Of a stretch of 64,000 nt of DNA, positions 22,692-32,522 are shown piece after piece. Position 1 is the stretch's first letter. Every line of letters starts with the position of its first letter. The notes beneath the pieces are model-generated. The model did no database searches. It was not told the DNA's origin and saw only the letters and a list, made by a program, of their open reading frames with translations. Made by a program: the position numbers and the translations under genes. The stretch is from Ziziphus jujuba. Its lineage: Eukaryota; Streptophyta; Magnoliopsida; Rosales; Rhamnaceae. The stretch is taken from NCBI RefSeq assembly GCF_031755915.1, contig NC_083388.1:8989001-9053000 (forward strand). Reading direction: 5' to 3'.

Positions 22692-23537
22692 TCACCAGGC
22701 GTAGGTGCGGAGCACTTCGGGGTCGTTGTGGTGTCTAACAGCATCAATGATGGGCTTAAAATACTCCATTCTCCAAATCTGGAGGAGATCATTCAGAAAA
22801 ATCCCATCCACCCCAAGATTCCTCATCATCACACATTCTGCAGGAGTGTTGATGTTGCCGGCAGCAAAATGTGGCACAGGAAGCTTCCCCAATTTCTTCG
22901 TCTTCCTGACGATGCCGTATGGTATTGATATCTTTTTGGAGAAATCCATCAGTTCAGTCGTGCTCATACCCTTCAGTTTGCTTATCTCCTCGGCGATCCC
23001 CGTCACCGCATCTCTGCAATCTTCCCATGTCTGTTGGATCCTCAACAAAGCCGCGCCTTCGCTGATCCTCTTCAATGCCTCTTCCAGATTCTTACAACCG
23101 CAAATGAAAGGTGTCACGTACTTGTGCTTGTTCAGGTGGATGCGATTCCGAACCCATATTTTGGTCTTGTCATCTCTGACAAACTCGCTTTCATCGATGT
23201 AATCGACGCCGATGGCTTCGAGTATGCTGGCATCGCCCGAGTGTCCGATTCGGCATCTTGCTATAACCGGAATAGATATGGCCTTCTTAATTTCCTTTAT
23301 CTTATCAGTCAGGGGTTTTGATATCTCAAAGATGGGGTTCATACCATTAATCCTGGTCACCAACGTTACTGTCACAGCGCATGCCCCGCCCTCTTCCGCA
23401 AGACAAGCTTGCTCCTTATTTTCGACATTCACCACAGTTCCCCCATGGAGGCCAAATGCTCGTTCGACTTTGGTTTCGTATTTGGTCTTCTTCTTTGGAG
23501 CTTTATTAGTTTTCCTGCAAAAACAAAAGAGACCCAT
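22692..23537 (-). CDS. PDX1 (SOR/SNZ)-like protein lacking the catalytic residues, probable pseudoenzyme
   Basis: Intronless 281-residue frame; plant PDX1 genes are commonly intronless. True PDX1 is the synthase subunit of the PDX1/PDX2 complex that makes pyridoxal 5'-phosphate in the cytosol. Barrel landmarks are present: ACLAEEGGACAV (44-55), ILEAIGVDYIDESE (105-118), LNKHKYVTPFICGCKNLEEAL (135-155) and FAAGNINTP. Residues expected for catalysis are changed. The Asp of the GGVIMDV motif is Asn37. The lysine of MAKARIGH is Arg94 (IARCRIGH). The lysine of IRTKGEAGTG is Gln168, and the following glycine-rich segment is lost. The phosphate-site GS is ND (LGVDGIFLNDLL). The N-terminus is unusual (MGLFCFCRK) and the usual C-terminal tail is absent. 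Arabidopsis PDX1.2 is a known non-catalytic relative, but this copy is far more diverged. It might be a regulator or a decaying duplicate; expression is unknown. Confidence 0.85.
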   Translation of the reverse strand: MGLFCFCRKTNKAPKKKTKYETKVERAFGLHGGTVVNVENKEQACLAEEGGACAVTVTLVTRINGMNPIFEISKPLTDKIKEIKKAISIPVIARCRIGHSGDASILEAIGVDYIDESEFVRDDKTKIWVRNRIHLNKHKYVTPFICGCKNLEEALKRISEGAALLRIQQTWEDCRDAVTGIAEEISKLKGMSTTELMDFSKKISIPYGIVRKTKKLGKLPVPHFAAGNINTPAECVMMRNLGVDGIFLNDLLQIWRMEYFKPIIDAVRHHNDPEVLRTYAW

Positions 23538-24527
23538 ATGGATATGGTATGTGTCTAATTGATTTTAATAACCTAAGGGCCTATTTAATTATATAGGTTA
23601 GTGAGAATTCTAATCCTACCAGATAGATAACAACTCCTATTTAATTATCAGAAAAACAAATAAAAAAAACTAACAAGTCCTAGTTGTAGTTCAAACACAA
23701 AAAAACTACGACTAGGACCCAGGTTGTCCTTCTTAGCTTTGACTATAATTATATGATATCATGAAGAATATCTCCAATTGAGATGCCTAGTTCTCTTAGG
23801 ATTCATTTTGGATTAAGATTAAGATTTAAATTGGATCGGATAAAAATAATCTAATTTTGTGTTTGGTGTAAATTGAATATAACTATTTTTTATATAATTT
23901 TTATTAAAATAAATATAAATTATCATATAATTTATTAATTTTTAAACTAAACAAAATAATCTAAATAAGATAAGTCCAATATATATATATATATATATTG
24001 GTATATAAATGGATAAGTCCTTTATGTAATAATTTTTTAGAAAATTTATCTAATTAATTTATTTTCGTTACAATATAAACTTTTGCTTTACAAAATAATA
24101 ATAAATAAAAGAATCACGAAGAAGCATTCTCTTTTAGGCTTGTAAAACCAAATGAAAGTAAAAAATGATCACTAAGAATAAAAAAAGAATGAAATTAAAA
24201 AAAAAAAGAATGTTAAAAAATAAATGAAATAAAAGAAAGGAAAAAAGTAATAAAGAATCAAATTAAAAAAATAAAAATAAAATAATAGGCAAAAAAGAAA
24301 AAAATTCTCGCACATGGCGTGAAAAGAGTTCTATTTGGTTTATTGCATGGGCTCGAATAGATAAATCCCGCACCATTAGAAGGGATAAATTAATTGGTAG
24401 TAACAAGATTATTTTGAGGTTCAAAATTTCGTAATCTCATTCACCGTAGTCGTTAAGCGTGGCTTAGGGAGATTTTTAACCCAATTCCCAGGGGCGGCGC
24501 TAGAAAATGACCAATGGACGGGTCAAC

Positions 24528-24559
<32 letters not shown>

Positions 24560-24901
24560 AAATGTTTGTTGAATATGATAGGACTATTATTACTAGAATT
24601 GCTTACAAAGGGTGAACAAATATTATTTTTAAGATGATTCGAGGAAATTAATGAGCAACATTACTTCAGAGGATGCCAATTTATCTTAGACCCATATTGC
24701 TTTAAATTGTAGATGACATACCATCATTTTGATTTCTAGAGCCTTTTTTTATTTTTATTTTTTAATTTGTCATGAGGGAATTAATGGGTGGCCAAGCTAA
24801 GTTTCTTTTTTTAGGATGAGAAATTAATCTCCCTTGTAATTTATTATCATTCTGGCCAATATTGTTTCTTTTCTCTATATAATATTCTGAAAAAAAATGA
24901 A

Positions 24902-24932
<31 letters not shown>

Positions 24933-25308
24933 AATGAAAGTTACTCCCAAAATTATGTCTTATGACGCTGCGATTTTTTAAGAAGGGCAGTAACAAAAGC
25001 TTTAAAAGGCATGAGGCATGGGCGGACCTACATGGGGCACATGCAGGTTCATGTATATTTATATATATATTTTATCTCCTTATATTTTATTTTTTAATTA
25101 CTTACTTTTTGTCCTTAGTGCCCACCTCTCTTTCTCCTCACACGTTTAATTGTTCTCCATTTTTTTTTTCTTTTTCATTTATTTATTTTTTTTAATATTT
25201 TTGTTTCATTTATCTATATATAATTTTGTTTTATATACGGTTTATCTCCAATTACAACTATTTTATATAAATATAATAGTTATCTACAAATTCATAGAAA
25301 TATAATAG

Positions 25309-25330
<22 letters not shown>
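23538..25330. other. AT-rich intergenic region
   Basis: No gene supported. It holds (AT)n tracts near 23980-23998 and 24528-24555 and two sequences like the ends of hAT-type elements: CAGGGGCGGCGCTAG at 24489 and CATGGGCGGACCTAC at 25017. An (AT)n tract (about 25308-25330) separates it from the poly-T that marks the end of the large LINE. Confidence 0.6.
24528..24555. repeat. (AT)n microsatellite
   Basis: Uninterrupted alternating AT of about 28 bp. Confidence 0.95.
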
Positions 25331-25341
<11 letters not shown>

Positions 25342-25359
25342 TCAAAGGAAATATTATTA

Positions 25360-25446
25360 CTAAATACCAACAACAGAGTGCATATCAGTTTGTAATAAAG
25401 TATCAAGCCACACAGGACCAACTTCTAACCAAGACTCAAATGAAAC
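25360..25446 (-). pseudogene. C-terminal end of LINE ORF2 (RNase H tail)
   Basis: The - strand reads VSFESWLEVGPVWLDTLLQTD and ends in TAG at 25362-25360. That is the usual tail after the plant L1 RNase H domain. It joins in frame to the sequence on the far side of the Harbinger element, where VAHTLVRHAVHL precedes it. This identifies the Harbinger insertion site as within the last codons of ORF2. Confidence 0.85.
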
Positions 25447-25679
25447 TAAGGGCGTGTTTGTTTCACCGGATTGGACAGGATTGTGTCCCAATCCGGTGTT
25501 TGGAAGGAACAAATGAAGGAGCGGATAAGTTAGCTGCTACAGTGAAATAATCCCCCGAGAGGGGGATTAAGCTAACCCGTCCTTCCCCCTGGGTCAAATT
25601 TCTGTCCGGAGCTCATCGAAGGCGTTGGTGGTGTCTCTCGCGTGCCTCTGCCCAGATCAAGCTCTGTGTTCTTCTTCTT

Positions 25680-26060
25680 GAATCTGTGAGTTTGCCTTCT
25701 TCTTTCTCTTCTCATTGTTTGTCTGCTTCTTCTTCTTCATGTTTCAGTTTATTTCTTTTTTATTAGATCTGCATATTCCTCTTTTCTGATATGCTAGAAA
25801 AGACTTTTTATTTTTCTTTTTCTTCTTCTCTGTTCTCGTTCTTCTTCTTCTTCATCTACATTGTTCTTCTTCTTCTTCGTTCTTCTCTTCGATCTGGCAT
25901 TGTTTTGTTTTTTTTTTTTTTTTTTTTGCCATTTTATTTCTTCTTCTTCTTCAATCTGGGAGTACAGATGTGTAGACAAAATTTCTTATTCTTCGTTCTG
26001 GCATTTGTTTTTTTTTTTTTTGCCATTTTATTTCTTCTTACTAGAATCGATGTCTATTGA
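25680..26060. repeat. TTC/T-rich low-complexity tract
   Basis: Runs of TTC and long T homopolymers (to about 20 T) give long spurious open frames on both strands. A short duplicated unit is visible: TCTGGCAT, a T run, then GCCATTTTATTTCTTCTT occurs twice (about 25893-25948 and 25996-26038). Confidence 0.85.
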
Positions 26061-26301
26061 ATTTTTTTTACTTTATGGCTAGAACTTTTCATGTTCTCTC
26101 CATTTTTGTTTTTGGAGGGGCAAATAGAAGAGGATGACATCAATGGATTTGTCCTATACAATGGATTTGTGTATTCTTCCTAAAACTACTCTTTATCTCT
26201 GACAGGATCGCATCATAGCTCGTCTCCAACAACCATATTCACTAGATTGCATTCCAGTGGAGGCAGAGTATCAGGTTATTGTGCTGTGAATATCTGTCGT
26301 A

Positions 26302-26738
26302 TTATCTAATATAATCAGTTTATGGACTTGAGAAGTTACTCAGATTATGACTTTATCAAAGGAATGATGATAGATTAATATTTCATCTAGGTCTATTGAG
26401 AGCTATTCATAATTATCTGTTGATCTTAGAATAAAAGTTGTTTATTATCTCACTGAATGGAAAATCAGTATTCAGCTTTTTTTGTTAATAATTTTACACT
26501 GAGTGTTTTATCTGTTCTCAATTCTTGAAATGCTGAATGTTGATGCTCGTTCTTACTAAATCCCATGCTCTGAATAGCAGTAGTGTTATCTAATATAATC
26601 AGATTATGGACTTGAGAAGTTAACTTAGATTATAACATGCGAGAGGAATGATGACAGATTAATATTTCATCTAGATCTATTGAGAGTTATTCACAAATCA
26701 TAATTATCTATTAATATGAGAACAATAGTAGTTTATTC
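26302..26738 (+). repeat. Direct repeat (about 150 bp x 2) inside the Harbinger element
   Basis: 26302-26447 and 26585-26738 share long phrases such as TATCTAATATAATCAG, GGACTTGAGAAGTTA and AGATTAATATTTCATCTAG in the same order with small differences. They lie in the non-coding left half, upstream of the transposase. Confidence 0.85.
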
Positions 26739-28044
26739 ATATAATAAATGTTTTGGTGGGTGCTTTAATAGACATTTCTAGGATATGCATCTGTGGTTGG
26801 GAAGATGCAGTGGCTATGGTAGGTTGGTGACTAAGGTGGGCCATAGCCGTGGTTGCTAACTTTATCATTCTCTTTTGACAAACTGGATTCTTCAATTGAC
26901 ATGGCCTTGGACAGAATAGTTACTTTTATGGAATCACATGGGCTTGTATCCTTCCTAGTTGGTGTCTTTTGGTTGTAGGTTGGTGACTAAGGTGGGCCAG
27001 TCACAATCTCTCCCCTCGGCTTAACTATTTTCTGCTGCAATATTAATATACTATTCTTCTATACTACTCCACTCTCTGACGAAATATGAAAACAAATTCT
27101 ACAAAGAACTTGATATAATAAATACTGCTTTTTATTGGCTTATGAATTGATCAAGCTGATCACAAACACTTGAAGACATATAAGTTGTGAAAATTGAATT
27201 GGCGATATTCATGTTTATATTCATTTCCATATTTGAATATTTTCTGCTTAACTATTTTCTGCTGCAATTTTGAGTGATTTGGAAAAAAAAAAAAAAAAAG
27301 ATATATTCATTTCCATATTTGACTGATCACCATTTATATTTCAATAAGAAATTAAATCTTTTAATCGCCAGCTAGCGCATGAGAATTTTTATGATTTTTT
27401 TTTATTAATTAAATGTATGGTTTTTGTAAATTAATTTAATTTCACTCAATAGTTTGAGTACTTTGAAAGTTTAGAGATTGGTGCTAATTAATGTATGGTT
27501 TTTATCTTTTTTAAAACATAAAATATAAATAGGTTTTTTAAATTAAAAATAAATATTTTTTGAAACAAGGACAAAGTAATCTATTTGAAATCAAGTAAAG
27601 AAATACTTAAATAGTTTATGGAGAACTAAATTCAAACAAATGTGACCCTTAGACATGTAACTGCACCAATCCAGATAACAAATTTCTCCTCATGCATCAT
27701 TGTAGTGTCTATTGGTTTGATTGTTAGATACTCCTTGTCATATCCTTGTACTTGAGCAATATCTGTGAACATATGCTAATGTGTTTAGAATTGTTTATCT
27801 CAAAGTCATTAGCTAAAAACATATATTATTACATTCACGCTATGTTCTCATTAGTTGCACCGATAAACAGAAGTAGATATTAGGTGTTTATACCTACCAT
27901 AGATAATCTATATGAGAGTAAAAATTCTAACATTTTTTCGTTTGTTTATATATAGGATGAATAATGAAAATTCCAATGTCTTTTGCACATTCGTTTGTTT
28001 ATGCATAGATATGATAACCTTATTTTTACTTTTTTGTAGTGAAT

Positions 28045-29400
28045 ATGGATCGAAGAAAATTAGCGGCATTATTGATGCTTCCAAATGATAAGGCATTAGA
28101 ATATTTTTGTACATGCTTTATAGTTGTCGGGTTTATGTACATGTATGTAGCAATGCGATTGAGAAATGATAGAGGTGCTAGGAATCGAATAAATAGGACT
28201 GCAGAGTTGCGTTCGTCTTTTGTAACTAGTTTGTTGGACAATGATGTTAACTGTATTAGTCAACTTAGGATGGATAGGAGAACATTTGGTATTTTATGTC
28301 AGTTATTACGCCATGATGGATATGTTAAAAGAGATGGTACTGTTACATTGGAAGAGCAAGTGTGCATATTTTTGCATATAATTGCTCATCATACAAAGAA
28401 CCGTACAATTATCACTAGATTCAATAGATCGGGGGAAACAGTTAGTAGATATTTCAATTCAGTGTTGAATGGAGTGTTACGTTTACATGGGACATTGTTG
28501 AGGCATCCTGAACCTGTGTCAGATAATTGTTCGGATGATAGATGGAAAATATTTAAGGTATGTTAATCAATTAGTTTGGTTACTTTATTTAATTCGTAGA
28601 TATATGTGGCAATATCTTATGTAACTAATTTTGTTTGTGACCTAGAATTGTTTGGGAGCATTAGATGGAACTTATATTAAGGTTAATGTACCCGAAATCG
28701 ATAAGCCGAGATATCGAACCAGGAAGGGTGAGATAGCCACAAATGTCTTAGGTGTATGTAACCCAAATATGGAATTCATATTTGTATTACCTGGTTGGGA
28801 AGGTTCCGCTTCAGACTCAAGAGTACTTCGAGATGCATTAAGTAGGCCAAATGGATTAAAAGTACCCACCGGTAAGAGCAATCCTTAAAGTTTATATTGT
28901 AATGGACTAACATTACGCTATCTAATAGGAGTTATTTTTCTGTGTTAGGTTATTATTATTTAGTGGATGCTGGTTACACTAATGGTGAAGGATTTCTTGC
29001 ACCATATAGGGGAACAAGATATCACCTTTCCGAATGGAGAGATGGTTGTGCACCTGCAAATCATGAAGAGTATTTCAATATGAAGCATGCATCTGCTAGA
29101 AATATAATAGAAAGATGTTTTGGGGTTCTAAAAATGCGATGGGCAATTTTAAGAAGTCCATCGTTCTATCCAATTTCAATCCAAATTAAGATAATTACTG
29201 CATGTTGTTTGATACATAATCTTATTAGGAGAGAAATGGCACTTGATCCTGGAGAAGCTGAATTTGATATGAGTAACGATGCTGACATAAGTGGGGATGA
29301 AGATATTATAGGGTCAATTGGTTCTTCGGATCAATGGACTAATTGGAGAAATGAGTTAGCTAGGCATATGTTTGATGAGTGGAGAAGTCGTCGTGGTTAA
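28045..29400 (+). CDS. PIF/Harbinger transposase (DDE_4 nuclease, ALP1-like)
   Basis: Three exons, 28045-28557, 28646-28871 and 28949-29400, joined by GT-AG introns with consistent phase; 396 residues. The N-terminal part is the helix-turn-helix-like region common to plant PIF transposases ([14 protein letters not shown], then [17 protein letters not shown]). The catalytic core is complete by eye: LGALDGTYI gives the first Asp, [11 protein letters not shown] the second, and [14 protein letters not shown] the Glu. The middle contains [21 protein letters not shown], a signature of the family. It lies inside matching terminal inverted repeats, so it probably acts on its own element. Host ALP1-type genes derive from such transposases, but the element context argues against domestication here. 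No stop or frameshift was seen. The GTG six bases upstream is in frame; the ATG was preferred. Confidence 0.92.
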
Positions 29401-29727
29401 TAGTTGATTGTTATGATTTATATAATTTTGTAACTGTTTAATTTTATGGTGTTTGTTATATCTTTTGTATGAAGACTAAATTATATTAAATATAACATAT
29501 GAGATTTTTATTATTTGTTATTAAATTCATATTTTTTATGGTATTTTTGGAATCATGGAATTTTTACATAAATAGCAATGGAAGTTGGAGGTAGCAGTAA
29601 CGATAATAGGGGTGGTAGTCCATCATTCAGTCTGAAACTATGCCAAACATAGTACTGCACTAATTATCCTGTCCGATCCTATCCGATCCTGTCCGATCCG
29701 GACCTATCCGGCGTACCAAACGCCCCC

Positions 29728-30980
29728 TAAATGGACAGCATGTCTTACAAGTGTATGAGCGACCATATTAGCAGCCTTACCCACAAAACTACAAGAAAAG
29801 TCAGAATGACAAATAAGCAAAGACTTAATGTCATCCACTAAAAAACAGTTCTCATCCAAACTAGCAGTGGACTATTGAATCAACTTTATTGCCATCATAG
29901 AATCACTTATAATATCCCCATTGAAAAAACCAGCTTGAAGACAAAACTCCAAGGCATGGCGGATGGCCAGCAGTTCGGCAGAAAGGACACTCCAGCAATT
30001 TGTAACAGGTAAAGCTAAAGCTCCTATAACTCACCTCTACAGTTTCAAACAACCACATCTATACCCATTCAACCACAACCACCCAAAGTTGCAACATCCA
30101 CATTTATCTTTAAGCGATTCCCAATCGGTGGAGTCCAAGATATATTTCGTTCACACATGGGTTGTGGTAGGACTAAACTGTTTGCCTCCTTAAATTCGTT
30201 CTGCAATAAAAACACACCATCAAGAAGACTTTTATCACTTTTCTGCGTATTACCATGCACAAAATCATTTTGCCTATTCCAAAAGCTCCATATAACCCAA
30301 GCAAATTGCTCCTGCTGATCAGATGAAAGACTAGAAAAAGCAGAGCAGGAAAGAGACACAAAGGAATCATGAATGCTACTCTTCAAACATTGATAGAGGT
30401 CAAGCTATTTCCACACTCTTTTGGCCGTATAACAACCCCACAAAGCATGCAGAGTCGTCTCAGCAGCAGATTGACAAATAGGACATATAGATGTCACAGT
30501 CGATAGCCTCCTAGCAAGATTAGACATACACTGTAAAGCCTCATTGCTAGCACGCCAAAAACATAGTTTAACCTTATTAGAAATAGATAAGCGCCATAGT
30601 TTCGTCCACCAATTCATTGAGTAAGGATTGCTAGAACTTCCCACTAGTCCTCCATGTCCTAGTTTCCTAGCTACCCAATAGCCAGATTTAACAGAGTAAA
30701 TACCTCTCGAATGATGAGACCAGGCCAATTTATTTGGACACATGAAACCACCAATAGGTAGTTGTTCAGCTAGCATAGCTTCCTCTGAATTGAAAACCGA
30801 CCATATTAAGGGAACATTCCACCCTCCAGATGTAGTAAACAACCGGTCCACGATGGCATCTTTAGATAGGGAACGTTGAGAAAGGACATGCAAAGAACCC
30901 TTTCTTGGAAGCCAAGCGTCCTTATACACTCTTATAGACATTCCATTACCAACATACCAGATACCACCTAATTCCAACAC
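29728..30980 (-). pseudogene. LINE ORF2: zinc-binding RT-associated and RNase H domains
   Basis: 30980-30405 reads on the - strand as the segment after RT, with WTKLWRLSISNKVKLCFWRA and a cysteine motif CPICQSAAETTLHALWGC, as in plant zf-RVT domains. 30386-30069 begins the RNase H-like domain (LKINVDVATLGG). Further pieces (VLSAELLAIRHALEF, FVGKAANMVAHTLV) run down to the Harbinger junction. At least one frame change separates the two parts. Confidence 0.88.
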
Positions 30981-31346
30981 TTTTCTTCTCCAGACTAAAC
31001 TCCGTCATAGCTAAGAAGGATACCGTCCTATCTTTGCAGTCCATAACGTACCATCCGGAAAATACTTGCCCTTTAACACACGTCCTACGAGAGATGTTGG
31101 TTCATGTATAAGCCGCCAACATTGATTTGCTAATATTGCCCCGATTAAACTCCCCTAAAGATCGAAATCCCAATCCCCCATTGCCTTCGGTTCACATGGC
31201 CTTTGCCAACTAATCCAAGTAATACCCTGTTTACCATTAGAATTTTCCCACCAGAATCTCGAAATGAGGCTTTGTATACACTGCATGAAACCCTTAGGCA
31301 ACTAAAAAATGCTCATAGAATATGTAGGAATTGACTGAGCCACTGC

Positions 31347-32522
31347 TTAATTAAAATCTCCTTCCCTACCCGTGATAACAACCTCTCCTTCCATCCCTCC
31401 AATTTTTTTCAGATTCTGTCTTTTACTGCCCGAAATAGCATTTTTGTTTCTACCAATAAAGGTTGGTAAACCTAGATATTTAACATGGTCATCATGTCTT
31501 TGAGTCTGGAGAAGGTGAGAGACATCACTGCGCACAGCAATCAGTGTATTTAGGCTGAAAGTTTGCACAGTCTTGGACATATTAATTTTTTGGCCAGATG
31601 CAGCTTCATATGTTGCTAATAAACGTAAAATCACTTCACAATCATGTTGAGTTGCTTTTGTAAATAGAATAGTATCATTAACAAAACACAAATGCATCAA
31701 AATAAGACTCGGAGGAGCGACTTGAAGACCTCTAATATCACCAATGGCATGTGCATGCTTAAAGAGATTGGAAAGACCTTCAGAGCATATTAAAAATAGA
31801 TATGGAGATAATGGATCCCTTTGCTGAAGACCACGAGTAGGTGAGATGGAACCATACAGATGACCATTTAGAAGCACCAAATAGGACATCGAAGAGATGC
31901 ATCGCATTACAAGATCGACCCATCGCCCCCTAAAACCCATTTCCAACATTAGTCGACGTAAGAAGCTCCATTCTACATGATCTTAGGCCTTACAGATATC
32001 CAATTTGGTTGCCAGCAACCCATCCGAGCTAGTAGTTTTCTTGGTAATTAAATGCATTATTTCAAAAGCCACCATGATGTTATCAGTAATTTGTCGACGG
32101 GGCACAAATGCACTTTACTTTTCGAAAATGATCAAAAAAAGAATACATTTTAGCCTATTTATTAGCATCTTTGAAATTAACTTGTAAACCACAGTACACA
32201 AACTTATTGGTCAAAAATCAGTCACAACAATTGGGTGTTGAACCTTCGGAATCAATGTAATGAGGGTATGATTGATAGCACTAATATCCCCATCATTATT
32301 TAAAACCTCCAAACAAGCATCAATCGCTATTGAACCTACAATAGACCAGTATTTTTGATAGAAAATTACTAGCATACCATCACAACTAGGGGCCTAGGAA
32401 TGGTGCATTTGGTGCAAACTAATTTTAATCTCATCAGCAGTAAAAGGACAACATAAGAAAGCATTCATGGAAGCAGTGACCCATCCTTGTAAGCCAAAAA
32501 AAATCTCAATTTCAACATAAGA
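31347..32522 (-). pseudogene. LINE ORF2: reverse transcriptase core, part after the solo LTR
   Basis: The 200-codon frame 31949-31347 shows RT motifs: GLQQRDPLSPYLFLICSEGL (usually GLRQGDPLSPYLF) and the active site as FVNDTILF in place of YADD. Upstream, to 32522, fragments of the fingers and palm continue with stops. The first bases after the LTR junction (EIEIFFGLQGWVT) extend the frame from 35543. Confidence 0.88.

Larger units (their letters stand above)
25450..29727 (+). mobile_element. PIF/Harbinger DNA transposon inserted in the LINE
   Basis: 4,278 bp bounded by the 3-bp duplication TAA (25447-25449 and 29728-29730), the hallmark TWA target of this superfamily. Terminal inverted repeats are imperfect: left GGGCGTGTTTG, right end reverse-complemented GGGGGCGTTTGG. 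Subterminal motifs CCGGAT and GGACAGGAT are repeated at both ends, several times at the right one. It encodes a spliced transposase (28045-29400). The left half (25450-28040) is a GC-richer leader (about 25500-25690), a long TTC/T-rich tract (25690-26060), and non-coding DNA with a duplicated 150-bp segment. The Myb/SANT-like second protein typical of the superfamily is not visible; a 23-codon frame opening at ATG 29578 could be its remnant. Confidence 0.92.

Noticed and set aside
22705..23562. Plus-strand frames of 95-165 codons over the PDX1-like gene
   Set aside because: They are antisense shadows of the - strand frame, which has clear PDX1 motifs.
25791..26082. Open frames of 60-89 codons on both strands in the T/TTC-rich tract
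   Set aside because: They come from homopolymers and TTC repeats inside the Harbinger element; the products are runs of Phe/Ser or Lys/Glu with no domain.
28045..29400. Transposase frame as a domesticated host ALP1-type gene
   Set aside because: It sits inside an element with terminal inverted repeats and TAA target duplications, so the transposon explanation is sufficient.
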